16,712 nt of DNA from Fen-1273 sp035516035. GTDB lineage: Bacteria; Bacteroidota; Ignavibacteria; UBA10030; UBA6906. The notes beneath the pieces are model-generated. The model did no database searches. It was given only the letters and a program-made list of their open reading frames with translations, and was not told the origin of the DNA. The DNA is taken from positions 1-16,712 of the forward strand of contig DATJAS010000001.1 in the NCBI GenBank assembly GCA_035516035.1. The letters run 5' to 3'. This document shows, piece after piece, positions 6,749-14,544 of the stretch. A program made the position numbers and the translations under genes. Position 1 is the first letter of the stretch. Each line of letters begins with the position of its first letter.

Positions 6749-7559
6749 ATTCCCCCCTGAACACCGGCGGACGCTTCTCGAGGAACGCGGCGAGACCTTC
6801 CGCATGATCGTGCGTCGAGGCGGCGATGTCCTGCACCGAAGCCTCGTACTCGAGAAGCGACGCAAGGTCGGCGCTCAGGGCGCGATTGAGCGTCCGCTTG
6901 ATCAGCCCGATGGCCTTTGTCGGGCCCGCGGCAAGCGACCGCGCCAGCGCCATCGTCTCCGCCTCGAGTGCGCCGGGGGGAACGACCCTGTTGACCAGCC
7001 CGACCCGCTCAGCTTCCTCCGCCGGGATGTCGCGCGCGGTCGCCGCGTACTCGAACGCGCGCGCGGTCCCGGCCAGGCGCGGAAGGAACCAGTGTGACCC
7101 GGAGTCGGGCACGAGCCCGATGCGGGCGAACACCTCGATCAGCCTCGCCGTGGAGCTCATGAGCCGCATGTCGCATGCCAGCGCGAGGCTGCAGCCGGCG
7201 CCGGCGGCGACCCCGTTGATCATCCCGATGATCGGCTTCTCCATTTCGCGCATCCGCCGGATCAGCGGGTTGTACGTGCGCAGGAGCGATTCCCGGAGCG
7301 ACCTGCCCCCGGCGCGGTGCTCCTTCAGGTCCTGTCCCGAGCAGAACGCCCTGTCGCCTGCTCCCCTGAGGACGATGCAGCGCACGGCCGGGTCGCGCGC
7401 CGCGTCCCGGAGCGACTCGCCGAGGCGCCGCTTCAATTCCTCGTTGAGCGCGTTGTGCGCTTCCGGCCTGTTGAGCGTGAGCGTCAGGACGCTCCCCTCC
7501 GCCCTGGCCAGGAGCACGTGTTCCCCTTCGGCCGCCGTGCCGCTCACTTTCCCTTCCAT
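6747..7559 (-). CDS. paaG: PaaG-like 2-(1,2-epoxy-1,2-dihydrophenyl)acetyl-CoA isomerase (crotonase family)
   Basis: From the ATG at 7559 this is a 270-residue crotonase-fold enzyme. The frame is open further upstream, but that part overlaps the PaaF-like gene and is not crotonase sequence. Oxyanion-hole segments are FCSGQDL (about 72-78) and NGVAAGAGCSLALACD (115-130). The first catalytic Glu of enoyl-CoA hydratases is replaced by Ser124, and IGLVPDSG (147-154) carries the Asp152 typical of PaaG-type isomerases. YNPLIRRM and the C-terminal FLEKRPPVF also match PaaG. The family reaction converts the ring 1,2-epoxide of the CoA ester to the oxepin form. It overlaps the upstream hydratase by 16 nt (7544-7559), so translation is probably coupled. 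Its TAG stop lies inside the REP-like element. Confidence 0.88.
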   Translation of the reverse strand: MEGKVSGTAAEGEHVLLARAEGSVLTLTLNRPEAHNALNEELKRRLGESLRDAARDPAVRCIVLRGAGDRAFCSGQDLKEHRAGGRSLRESLLRTYNPLIRRMREMEKPIIGMINGVAAGAGCSLALACDMRLMSSTARLIEVFARIGLVPDSGSHWFLPRLAGTARAFEYAATARDIPAEEAERVGLVNRVVPPGALEAETMALARSLAAGPTKAIGLIKRTLNRALSADLASLLEYEASVQDIAASTHDHAEGLAAFLEKRPPVFRGE

Positions 7560-8317
7560 ACGGGCCTCCGTTTTTCCAGGAACGCGCGCATCCCTTCCTT
7601 CTGGTCTTCCGTGCCGAACAGGAGGTGAAAGCTTCTCCGCTCCGATGCCAGTCCCTCCCCCAGCGTGGTGTCGAACGAGCGGAGGACCGCCTCCTTGGCG
7701 GCGCGCGCCGCCAGGGGAGGGGCGGAGGCGATTTCCTCGGCCCACGCCCGCGCCTCCGTCATGAGGGCCTCCGACGGCACCACGGCGTTGACCAGGCCAA
7801 GGCGCAGTGCCTCGTCCGCGCCGATAGTCCGTCCCGTGAGGACCATCTCCATCGCCCTGGCCTTTCCCACGGCGCGCGTGAGCCGCTGCGTCCCTCCGGC
7901 TCCGGGCATCACGCCGATCAGTATCTCCGGCTGGCCGAACCGGGCGGATTCTGCGGCGATAATGATGTCGCAGGCCATGGCAAGCTCGCATCCTCCTCCC
8001 AGGGCGTAGCCCCCCACGGCCGCGATGACGGGTGTGGCCACGCTGCGGATTCTCTCCCAGAGCGCGAACTGGTTGCGCGCGGCCATCTCCTCCGGCGACG
8101 CCTCCGCCATTTCTCTGATATCGGCACCCGCGGCGAATGCACGGTCGTTTCCCGTGACGACGATGCACCGGACCCCCTGGTCACGATCCGCCTCCTCCAG
8201 CGCCGCAACGAGTTCGCGCATGAGCCCTCCGGAAAGCGCGTTGAGGGCCTCCGGCCGGTTCAGCGCGATGATCGTGACGGTTCCTTCTCGTGTGACGGTG
8301 ACTGCGTCGGTCGGCAT
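7544..8317 (-). CDS. paaF: PaaF-like enoyl-CoA hydratase (2,3-dehydroadipyl-CoA hydratase type)
   Basis: This 257-residue crotonase starts at the ATG at 8317, with a GAGGGGGGG site 3 nt upstream. A longer open frame reaches 8506 but runs into the lipoprotein gene. Both catalytic glutamates of classical hydratases are present: Glu111 in GGGCELAMACD and Glu131 in FGQPEILIG. The oxyanion parts are FAAGADI (61-67) and GGYALGGGC, followed by PGAGGTQRLTR (138-148). It ends FLEKRRPVWKGK, typical of the family. The expected step is syn-hydration of an enoyl-CoA to the 3-hydroxyacyl-CoA, feeding the dehydrogenase at 5736-4906. The paaF label rests on the neighbours paaG, PaaA-like and PaaJ-type; sequence alone would say only enoyl-CoA hydratase. 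It starts 38 nt after the lipoprotein stop. Confidence 0.9.
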   Translation of the reverse strand: MPTDAVTVTREGTVTIIALNRPEALNALSGGLMRELVAALEEADRDQGVRCIVVTGNDRAFAAGADIREMAEASPEEMAARNQFALWERIRSVATPVIAAVGGYALGGGCELAMACDIIIAAESARFGQPEILIGVMPGAGGTQRLTRAVGKARAMEMVLTGRTIGADEALRLGLVNAVVPSEALMTEARAWAEEIASAPPLAARAAKEAVLRSFDTTLGEGLASERRSFHLLFGTEDQKEGMRAFLEKRRPVWKGK

Positions 8318-8355
8318 GTTCCCCCCCTCGTCCTCGTGTGTGGCGGGGCCCGGCC

Positions 8356-10296
8356 TCACGGGCCGAGCAGGTCGCGGATATGCGCGCCGAGGCTGAGGCT
8401 GAAGACCCCCCTGTCGCGCACGCCCGTGTAGAGCGTCATGGTCGCGGCGTTCCAGCAGAGCGAGACCGCCTCGCCGCGAAGATCGGCGTCGGCGATCTGG
8501 AACCATGTGCCTCCTCCCGAGGGGGAGTAGTAGACGCGCCTGTTATCCAGGAGCGCGACGGCGCTCGAGGGGACACGGGGATCGCACGCGATAAGGAACG
8601 CCCCGTTCGTTTTCCATGGGGGACTGTACTTGTTCCATTCCAGCCCCCGGTTGAGCGTCCGGTAGCACTCCCCGTTCGCCGTGTAGGCGTAGTAGGTGTC
8701 GGGGTTGGCGTCGTCGAGCGTGACCAGCGTGATGCCTCCCTGGGGGAGGCCATACCGGGCCTGCTCCCAGGTGAACCCGCCGTCGCCGGTGATGACGACC
8801 CCGCTCGAGGATGTCGCGCCGATGATGACGCCCGCGTTTGAAGGGAGGAACGTCATCGCATGGACCTGCCATGCCGCGCCGAGCGGTCGCGCCTGGCTCC
8901 ACGCCCTGCCGTTGTCCGTGGACACGTAGATCCCCTGGTCGCACGCCAGGAACATCCGCGTGTGGATCGAGGGGTGGGCCTCGATGAGGTACGGCGAGAT
9001 CTCCATCGAGCGGGGAGTGGACTGCCAGGACGCGCCGTTGTCCGTCGAGTAGAATGCGCCGGCCGCCGTCGTGGCATAGACGCGTCCCGGTACCGTCGGG
9101 TCGGCGGCAAGCGAGCTGACCGCACCCCCTTTGAGCCCCGGACCCGCGTCCGCCCATATGCCCGGGCGCCCGGTGTTATACGTCATGCACACGGGTCCGG
9201 TCGCGGCGAACACCCGGTCCCCCTCCGGGTTCGTCGCGAGGATCGTGACCGTCGAGCCTCCCGGTTTCCCCTCCGTCTCAATCCACGTCTCCCCCAGGTC
9301 GGGGGAGACCCTGAGTCCCATGCCGCTGCCGAACGCATACAGCGTCACTTTTCCCCCCGCGCCGGAGGCGACGATGTGCGTGGGGAGCTGCGGCAGATCG
9401 CCCGTTCCGGGCGACCAGATCGACCCGAAATCCGTCGAGACGATCACCCCCCGTTCCGTCCCCGCGATGACTCTATCGGGCGATCCCGGGAGCGTGCAGA
9501 GGGAGAGGATACCGTCGAACTCCTTCCCGGTGCGTGCGGGGATCCAGGAATTTCCGCCGTCCGTCGACTTCATGATGCTCCCGGAAGTGGTCCCGCAGAG
9601 GAGGGCTCCCGGCGCACCGTTCCTGACGATCAGGTGCGTGACGCGTGAGCCCGTGGCGGAGAATTCCGGCGTCAGGCGGCTCCAGGAAGCTCCGCCGTCG
9701 GATGAGCGGACCACCCCGTAGGGAACGACCGCAGCGAAGAGGAGGTCCGGCCGGGACACGTCGATCGCGATGTCGTAGACGTCGGCTGATGAGAGCGTCA
9801 TGTCGGCCGATGTGTTGACCGCGGTCCATGTCTTCCCGCCGTTTGTGGATTTCAGGAATCCCGCTCCCTCCGTTCCCGCGTAGAGGACGGTGGGAGACCA
9901 GGGGTCGATCGCGAGCGCCCGGACGCCCGGAGTTTCTGCGCCGGGCTGCGACCACGAACGACCGCCGTCGGTCGTGACGAAGACGCCGGCGTCCGTTGCG
10001 GCCAGAATCCGCCCCGGCGTTTCCGGGTCCTGCACAAGCTGGTAGACCGCGGGTCCGCCCGAAAGCGGGCTTGCGTGCGTCCACGTCCTCCCCCCTGTGG
10101 CGCTCAGGGCGATCTCACCGCTCCCCATCGAGAGGACGATCGCCCCGGGTACCTGCCCGTCAGGGAGGACGGCGCGGATGTTCTGCGCGGCGGGGCCCCC
10201 CGTTTTCTCCCACGAGCCGGTCGTCACCCCGGTGGACGCGCACCCTGCTATGAGCGCCCCGGAAAGGAGAGCCAGTACGGCACGTGTCTTCATCAT
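8356..10296 (-). CDS. Asp-box (BNR/sortilin-like) beta-propeller lipoprotein
   Basis: This 646-residue protein begins with a lipoprotein signal peptide: MMKTR, a hydrophobic run, then the lipobox LIAGC with Cys19 as the lipidated residue. The rest is made of about a dozen Asp-box repeats (S-x-D-x-G-x-T/S-W), for example STDGGRSW-like TTDGGRSW, STNGGKTW, SSDGGASW, STDGGNSW, STDFGSIW, SPDLGETW, STDNGASW, STDNGRAW, TGDGGFTW and SPSGGGTW. That number fits two propellers or one large sortilin/VPS10-type ten-bladed propeller. Such proteins bind ligands or assist assembly (compare Ycf48) and are not shown to be enzymes by the repeats alone. It follows the upstream crotonase stop by only 3 nt, so it is in the operon. 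A surface or periplasmic role in substrate binding or assembly is inference. Confidence 0.87.
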   Translation of the reverse strand: MMKTRAVLALLSGALIAGCASTGVTTGSWEKTGGPAAQNIRAVLPDGQVPGAIVLSMGSGEIALSATGGRTWTHASPLSGGPAVYQLVQDPETPGRILAATDAGVFVTTDGGRSWSQPGAETPGVRALAIDPWSPTVLYAGTEGAGFLKSTNGGKTWTAVNTSADMTLSSADVYDIAIDVSRPDLLFAAVVPYGVVRSSDGGASWSRLTPEFSATGSRVTHLIVRNGAPGALLCGTTSGSIMKSTDGGNSWIPARTGKEFDGILSLCTLPGSPDRVIAGTERGVIVSTDFGSIWSPGTGDLPQLPTHIVASGAGGKVTLYAFGSGMGLRVSPDLGETWIETEGKPGGSTVTILATNPEGDRVFAATGPVCMTYNTGRPGIWADAGPGLKGGAVSSLAADPTVPGRVYATTAAGAFYSTDNGASWQSTPRSMEISPYLIEAHPSIHTRMFLACDQGIYVSTDNGRAWSQARPLGAAWQVHAMTFLPSNAGVIIGATSSSGVVITGDGGFTWEQARYGLPQGGITLVTLDDANPDTYYAYTANGECYRTLNRGLEWNKYSPPWKTNGAFLIACDPRVPSSAVALLDNRRVYYSPSGGGTWFQIADADLRGEAVSLCWNAATMTLYTGVRDRGVFSLSLGAHIRDLLGP

Positions 10297-10299
10297 TCT

Positions 10300-11157
10300 T
10301 CAGCGTCTCCCCTTGTTGCGGGCGGCCTTCTCCCTGAGAGCCCGGTAATCGATCTCCCGCTTTTCCGTGAACGCGCGGATCCCCTCCTGGATCTCCTCGG
10401 CGCCCGTGTGGACCGTGAGCCAGTCGCGCGCGTGTCCGATCGTCAGGGCCCAGGAAAAATCGCGCCAGAAGTTGAGCTGCTGTTTCGTGTAGCGCGTGCA
10501 TTCGGGGAGCTTGTCCACGAGCGCGCGGGCGAGGGCACTGACCGCGCCGTCCAGGCGCCTGCGGGGAACGACCTGCGTGAGCAACCCCCAGGCGAGTGCC
10601 TTCCGCGCGGTGATCGGCCGGTTCAGGAGAAGCATCTCCCGCGCCCGCCGGTCTCCGACGATCAGGGGGAGCCACTGCGTGGCCCCCGCCGCGGCGACGC
10701 TCCCGCGCGACGTGCCGGCGTGGCGGATCACGACGTCGTCGGCGGCGACGGCAAGGTCGCACGACATCTGGAGCTCGTTGCCTCCCCCCACCGCCATCCC
10801 GTTGAGGCGGGCGATCGTCGGCTTGCCGATGTTTCGCAGCCTGTCGTACGTCTCGATGAAGACGCCCATCCACTTGTAGAAGTCCGGCGGCCGGCCGAGG
10901 AAATCCCGCTGCCACTCTTTCATATCCGCCCCGGTGCAGAACGCCTTCGTCCCGGCCCCGGTCACGACCAGGACGGCCACGTGGTCGTCCCAGGATGCAT
11001 CCTCAAATGCCGCGGACATTTCTCTGAGCGTCGGGAGGTCGAGGCAGTTGTACACCGATGGGCGGTTGATCGTGAGCGTTGCCCGCCAGTCCTCCTTGGT
11101 GTAGAGGATGTTCCTGAAGCGGAACTCTGAAGCGGGTCTTCCCCTGTAGGCGCTCAT
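10300..11157 (-). CDS. MenB/BadI-like crotonase (enoyl-CoA hydratase/isomerase family), substrate unknown
   Basis: This 285-residue crotonase has the oxyanion segments GTKAFCTGADMKEW (69-82) and NGMAVGGGNELQMSCD (119-134). Glu128 matches the first catalytic Glu of hydratases. The second Glu is missing: the region reads IRHAGTSRGSVAAAGATQWLP (144-164). That GS...G pattern, followed by VGDRRAREMLLLNR and GLLTQVVP, is nearer to MenB and to ring-cleaving BadI or 6-oxocyclohexene-carbonyl-CoA hydrolases than to ordinary hydratases. The C-terminal tail KREIDYRALREKAARNKGRR is longer and more basic than in the other two crotonases here. A carbon-carbon hydrolase or ring-opening role is possible but unproven. 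It starts 33 nt after the EthD stop, with AGGA just before the ATG, and ends 3 nt before the lipoprotein gene. Confidence 0.85.
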   Translation of the reverse strand: MSAYRGRPASEFRFRNILYTKEDWRATLTINRPSVYNCLDLPTLREMSAAFEDASWDDHVAVLVVTGAGTKAFCTGADMKEWQRDFLGRPPDFYKWMGVFIETYDRLRNIGKPTIARLNGMAVGGGNELQMSCDLAVAADDVVIRHAGTSRGSVAAAGATQWLPLIVGDRRAREMLLLNRPITARKALAWGLLTQVVPRRRLDGAVSALARALVDKLPECTRYTKQQLNFWRDFSWALTIGHARDWLTVHTGAEEIQEGIRAFTEKREIDYRALREKAARNKGRR

Positions 11158-11190
11158 GCGTCCTGTGGTGTCCTCCCCGGGAGGGAGTGG

Positions 11191-11490
11191 TCAGTCGGTC
11201 TCGCCGTGAAAGACCGTGATGACGTCGGCGGCGAAGCTCATGATGTCCCTTGTCACGGCTTTTCCCTCGGCTGAAGCGAGCGCTGCATCCATGGCGTCCT
11301 TCCCGTCAAAATACATCTCCGCCATGAGGTGGTATCGGGCCTCCCCGATGGGTGCGCCGGTGACGCGGGTAACCTCGATTTTCCGCAGTCCCGGGAATTT
11401 CCGGACGAGGGGGATGTGGACGTCGAAGTAGTGTCTGTCGAATGCCGCCGGGTCCGCGGGGTTCTTATAGAGGGCGATCAGCTTCGTCAT
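11191..11490 (-). CDS. EthD-family protein (dimeric alpha+beta barrel)
   Basis: This is a 99-residue protein from the ATG at 11490, preceded by GGAAGGAG close to the start. The frame is open much further upstream, but that part lies antisense to glnE and is not protein-like. The pattern MTKLIALYKNP, FDRHYFDVHIPL (17-28) and FPGLRKIEV (32-40) is characteristic of EthD (PF07110), including the conserved H20, Y21, H25 and PG. EthD-type proteins are small dimeric ferredoxin-like barrels. The namesake is needed for ethyl tert-butyl ether breakdown, and others sit in aromatic or polyketide clusters, but their biochemical role is mostly unknown. It is the first gene of the minus-strand cluster, with a candidate promoter about 50 nt upstream. 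Confidence 0.9.
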   Translation of the reverse strand: MTKLIALYKNPADPAAFDRHYFDVHIPLVRKFPGLRKIEVTRVTGAPIGEARYHLMAEMYFDGKDAMDAALASAEGKAVTRDIMSFAADVITVFHGETD

Positions 11491-11536
11491 GGCTCCTTCC
11501 CGCTCGGGTGGTGGACGCTCGGCCGAACTGCGCGAA

Positions 11537-11565
11537 AATATAGCGACGGACCAAGGGAAATGCAA
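11537..11565 (-). promoter_or_regulatory. Candidate promoter of the minus-strand catabolic cluster
   Basis: On the minus strand TTGCAT (11565-11560), a 17-nt spacer and TATATT (11542-11537) precede the EthD gene, with an expected start near 11530 and a leader of about 40 nt. The alternative reading TTG-N20-TATATTTT fits an FCB-style promoter. It is the only good candidate in the 120-bp region between the divergent EthD and glnE genes. Confidence 0.55.
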
Positions 11566-11587
11566 CCCGGCCGCTCTGGGATTTCCC
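11555..11587. promoter_or_regulatory. Inverted repeat over the -35 region, candidate operator
   Basis: GGGAAAT (11555-11561) and ATTTCCC (11581-11587) are perfect 7-bp inverted arms separated by 19 nt, with an inner CCC...GGG pair. The left arm touches the -35 box of the candidate cluster promoter, and the right arm lies 24 nt before the glnE start. This is a suitable place for a regulator acting on one or both directions. No regulator gene is visible in the window. Confidence 0.35.
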
Positions 11588-11610
11588 CCCCTTTTTTTGT
11601 ACTTTGCCGC

Positions 11611-14544
11611 ATGAACGCACGTGAAGTCCCCACGGACCTCTTCGCCGATCCTTCCGGTGCGGACAGGGCCGTCCGGTCGCTGCACGAGCTGTTCATACGC
11701 TCGGGAAGCCGGTTCCCCCTGGGCGAATTCACGTCCGCCCTCTCCCGGGGGCTGGCATCGGCCGCGGACGCGGACCTTGCGCTGACCGGGTTTGCGCGGT
11801 TCCTTGGAGCGTCGTTCGGGGGGGCCGCGCTGCTGAACGACCTCCTCCAGTATCCGGCGTACGCCGATCTCCTCTTCAGCATTTTCGGGCATTCCCTCTA
11901 CTTCACCGACGTGCTCGTCCGCGAGCCCGCGCTCTTTCGCTGGCTCACGTCGACCGACGCGATGGAGAGGCCCGTGACGGAGGTCGAGCTCCGCGGCGAG
12001 ATCGACAGGCTGCTCGACACGTTTGGCAGTCCCGATCGCCGACTGGATGCGCTCCGGCGTCTTCACCGGAGGTACCTCCTTCGCGTGGGGGCGCAGGACA
12101 TCCTGGGGAAAGCCGATCTCCGTTCGGCGACCGCCCAGCTTTCCGTCCTGGCCGCGGCGGTCGTCTCCGCCGCGCTCCGCATCGCGCTCGACCGTGCCGG
12201 CGGGGAGCCCGGTCCCTTTTCGATCATCGGCCTTGGAAAACTCGGCGGGCTGGAGCTGAACTACAGCTCCGATATCGATATCGTGTTCGTCTACGCCGAT
12301 CCGCCGGAGGGGGAGGACGATGGCACGACGCACACATTTTTCAACCGGGTTGCGGAGCAGGTCGTCAGGAGCCTCTCGCAGGCGTCCGGCGAAGGGTATC
12401 TCTACCGCGTCGACACGAGGCTCCGTCCCAACGCGGGCGCTGGACCCCTTGCGCTTTCTCTCGGGGCGTACCAGGCCCACTACGAGTCGCGGGGCGCGCT
12501 CTGGGAGCGACAGATGCTCATCAAGGCCAGGCCCCTTGCGGGCGACGCTCAGCTCGGGCGGCGGTTCCTCGCGATGGTGGAGCCGTTCATCTACCCGCGT
12601 ACGCACCTCGAGCATCCGGCGGCTTCGGTGGCGCGGATCAAGGCGCGCATCGAGGCGGAGGTTGCCGGCGAGCAGAACATCAAGCTCATGGCCGGCGGGA
12701 TACGGGACATCGAGTTCATCGTGCAGACGCTCCAGCTCATCAACGGCGGAGCTTCCGGCGCACTCCGGTTGCCATCCACGCTCGACGCGCTGGACGCGCT
12801 CTGCGCGGCAGGCCTCCTCTCGAAGGAGGAGCACCGCACGCTTCGCGACGCGTACACGCTTTACAGGACTGTGGAGCACCGGCTCCAGATGATGCTCAAC
12901 ACGCAGACGCACACGATTCCCCCCCCGGGCCGCGCCTTTGACGCGCTGGCCAGGAGGTCCGGGTTCCCGGGCGCGGAGGGTCTCCGCCGTGCGCTTGATG
13001 GCGCGCTTGCCGCCGTGCGCCGCGTGTTCGAGCAGGTCATGGCGGTCGACGGCTCCCCCGGGCGGGCGACGATCGCGGAGCTCCTCACGTCTCCGGGCAC
13101 GGACGACGCGCTCGTCCGCGCGGCCGGGGCCCTCGGTTTCCGCGACGCGCGGGGCGCGGCGCGCTCCCTGCGACTCCTGGCACGCGGAGGCGCCTCCGCG
13201 GGAGTATCGGCGCCGGAGACGGGAGCAGGCGAGGCGCTCCGTGAGGTGGCGGGACCGCTCCTGGAGGAGATCCGCACGACGCGTGATCCCGATATGACGC
13301 TCGCCGCACTCGCCCTCCTTGCCTCCTCGCAGGCAGTGCCGCAGATATTCCTGAGACAGCTCGGGGATCCTCCGTTCAGGAAAATGATGCTCGCCATCTG
13401 CGCCGGGTCTCCCCGCTTTGCGCGCGAGCTGGGCTCGCATCCCCTCGTCCTGGAGATGATCACGTCGGAACAGGACCTGCTCCTGCAGGGCGCCCCGGGC
13501 TCGCCCCCTGACATCGCCGGGGCCGCGGCGTTCCGCGCGCGGGGGGAGCTCCTGGCGGGCATCAGGCACGTGCTCGGCTTCACGGACTTCGACGCGATGA
13601 CCGAAGAGCTCTCCGCGGTCGCTGCCGCGATCGTCTCTGCCGCAACGGCCGCGGTTGCTGCCCGGGCAGCGAAGGCGCGCCCCCCTCTTGCCGTCTTTGC
13701 ACTGGGGAAGTTCGGGACCGGGGAGCTGCTCTTCGATGCCGATATCGATCTCCTGTTCGTCTCCGGCGACGCCGAAGAGGCAGCGAAGAGCGCCCTGGAG
13801 GAGGCCGCTGCGCGCATCCTGAAAGGGGTGACCGTGTCGGCTGCGGGGGGGAGCCTCTATGAGGCGGACGTGCGCCTGAGGCCCGAAGGGAAGAGCGCCC
13901 CTCTTGTCCCCGGCGCGCTCGCCTATGGCAGGTACCTTGCCGCGAGGGCCTCTCTCTGGGAGCGGCAGTCGCTCACCCGGCTCAGGTTTGTGGCAGGGGA
14001 CGCGTCGATCGGCCGGTACGTCAGCACGATGGTCGCCGACTGGGTCTACGGCACGCCCCTGGCACCGGGCTGGCCCCAGGAGATCGTCCGGATGAGACGG
14101 AAAATGGAATCCCGGTCCCGGACGCGGGGGGGAAGTTTCATCGATCTCAAGCTCGGCCCGGGAGGGATGGCAGATATCGAGTTCGTCGCGCAGATGCTCC
14201 AGTTGAAATACGGCCCGGCGCGGGAGGAACTCCGCAGGGGGAAGACCGTCGAACTGCTCAGGAGCGCCGCGCTCCCGTGCGGAGTCCCGGCGGATCTCCG
14301 GTTCCTCGCATCGTCATACGCGATGTTCCGGCGCCTGGAGTTCCTCCTGAGGGTCGCACTGGAAGAGCGTGGCTCGGTGCTCCCCGAAGGGGAACCGCTG
14401 GAAAAGCTCTCACGTCTTTACGACGGCTCCGGCGGCACCGCGCTCGAATCCCGTGTGGCGGGCGTGATGAAACGGGTGAGGAACGAATTCCTCTCCGTTG
14501 CGGGGTGGATCGAAGCGGCACGCTCCGCGGAAGTGTCCCCATGA
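11611..14544 (+). CDS. glnE: Bifunctional glutamine synthetase adenylyltransferase / adenylyl-removing enzyme
   Basis: This 977-residue protein is slightly longer than E. coli GlnE (about 946). It has the two-half layout of the family. The N-terminal nucleotidyltransferase domain carries LGKLGG (208-213) and SSDIDIVF with Asp221 and Asp223, the adenylyl-removing site. The C-terminal adenylylating domain has FALGKFGTGEL and DADIDLLF with Asp711 and Asp713. Further matches are LRPNAGAGPLALSL, YESRGALWERQMLIKARP, GGIRDIEFIVQ and GGMADIEFVAQ. It attaches AMP to, or removes it from, a Tyr of glutamine synthetase in response to nitrogen state. The ATG at 11611 is the likely start; upstream sequence to 11329 is antisense to the EthD gene and lacks family features. 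There is no Shine-Dalgarno site, and TACTTT lies 5 nt upstream. Its stop overlaps the DUF2723 start (ATGA). Confidence 0.96.
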   Translation: MNAREVPTDLFADPSGADRAVRSLHELFIRSGSRFPLGEFTSALSRGLASAADADLALTGFARFLGASFGGAALLNDLLQYPAYADLLFSIFGHSLYFTDVLVREPALFRWLTSTDAMERPVTEVELRGEIDRLLDTFGSPDRRLDALRRLHRRYLLRVGAQDILGKADLRSATAQLSVLAAAVVSAALRIALDRAGGEPGPFSIIGLGKLGGLELNYSSDIDIVFVYADPPEGEDDGTTHTFFNRVAEQVVRSLSQASGEGYLYRVDTRLRPNAGAGPLALSLGAYQAHYESRGALWERQMLIKARPLAGDAQLGRRFLAMVEPFIYPRTHLEHPAASVARIKARIEAEVAGEQNIKLMAGGIRDIEFIVQTLQLINGGASGALRLPSTLDALDALCAAGLLSKEEHRTLRDAYTLYRTVEHRLQMMLNTQTHTIPPPGRAFDALARRSGFPGAEGLRRALDGALAAVRRVFEQVMAVDGSPGRATIAELLTSPGTDDALVRAAGALGFRDARGAARSLRLLARGGASAGVSAPETGAGEALREVAGPLLEEIRTTRDPDMTLAALALLASSQAVPQIFLRQLGDPPFRKMMLAICAGSPRFARELGSHPLVLEMITSEQDLLLQGAPGSPPDIAGAAAFRARGELLAGIRHVLGFTDFDAMTEELSAVAAAIVSAATAAVAARAAKARPPLAVFALGKFGTGELLFDADIDLLFVSGDAEEAAKSALEEAAARILKGVTVSAAGGSLYEADVRLRPEGKSAPLVPGALAYGRYLAARASLWERQSLTRLRFVAGDASIGRYVSTMVADWVYGTPLAPGWPQEIVRMRRKMESRSRTRGGSFIDLKLGPGGMADIEFVAQMLQLKYGPAREELRRGKTVELLRSAALPCGVPADLRFLASSYAMFRRLEFLLRVALEERGSVLPEGEPLEKLSRLYDGSGGTALESRVAGVMKRVRNEFLSVAGWIEAARSAEVSP

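Noticed and set aside
6660..6750. Possible CRISPR array from repeated GGCGCC units
   Set aside because: The repeats are 6-bp palindromes with irregular spacing and no constant repeat-spacer unit; they fit a hairpin element.
11172..11184. CCTCCC-C-GGGAGG palindrome between EthD and crotonase genes
   Set aside because: The central gap of one base allows no stable hairpin, and it coincides with purine-rich ribosome-binding sequence, so chance is likely.
11491..13569. Extension of the EthD frame to a 792-codon minus-strand protein
   Set aside because: The added part is antisense to glnE and made mostly of Arg, Glu and Gly; the EthD fold begins at the ATG at 11490, which has a ribosome binding site and promoter upstream.
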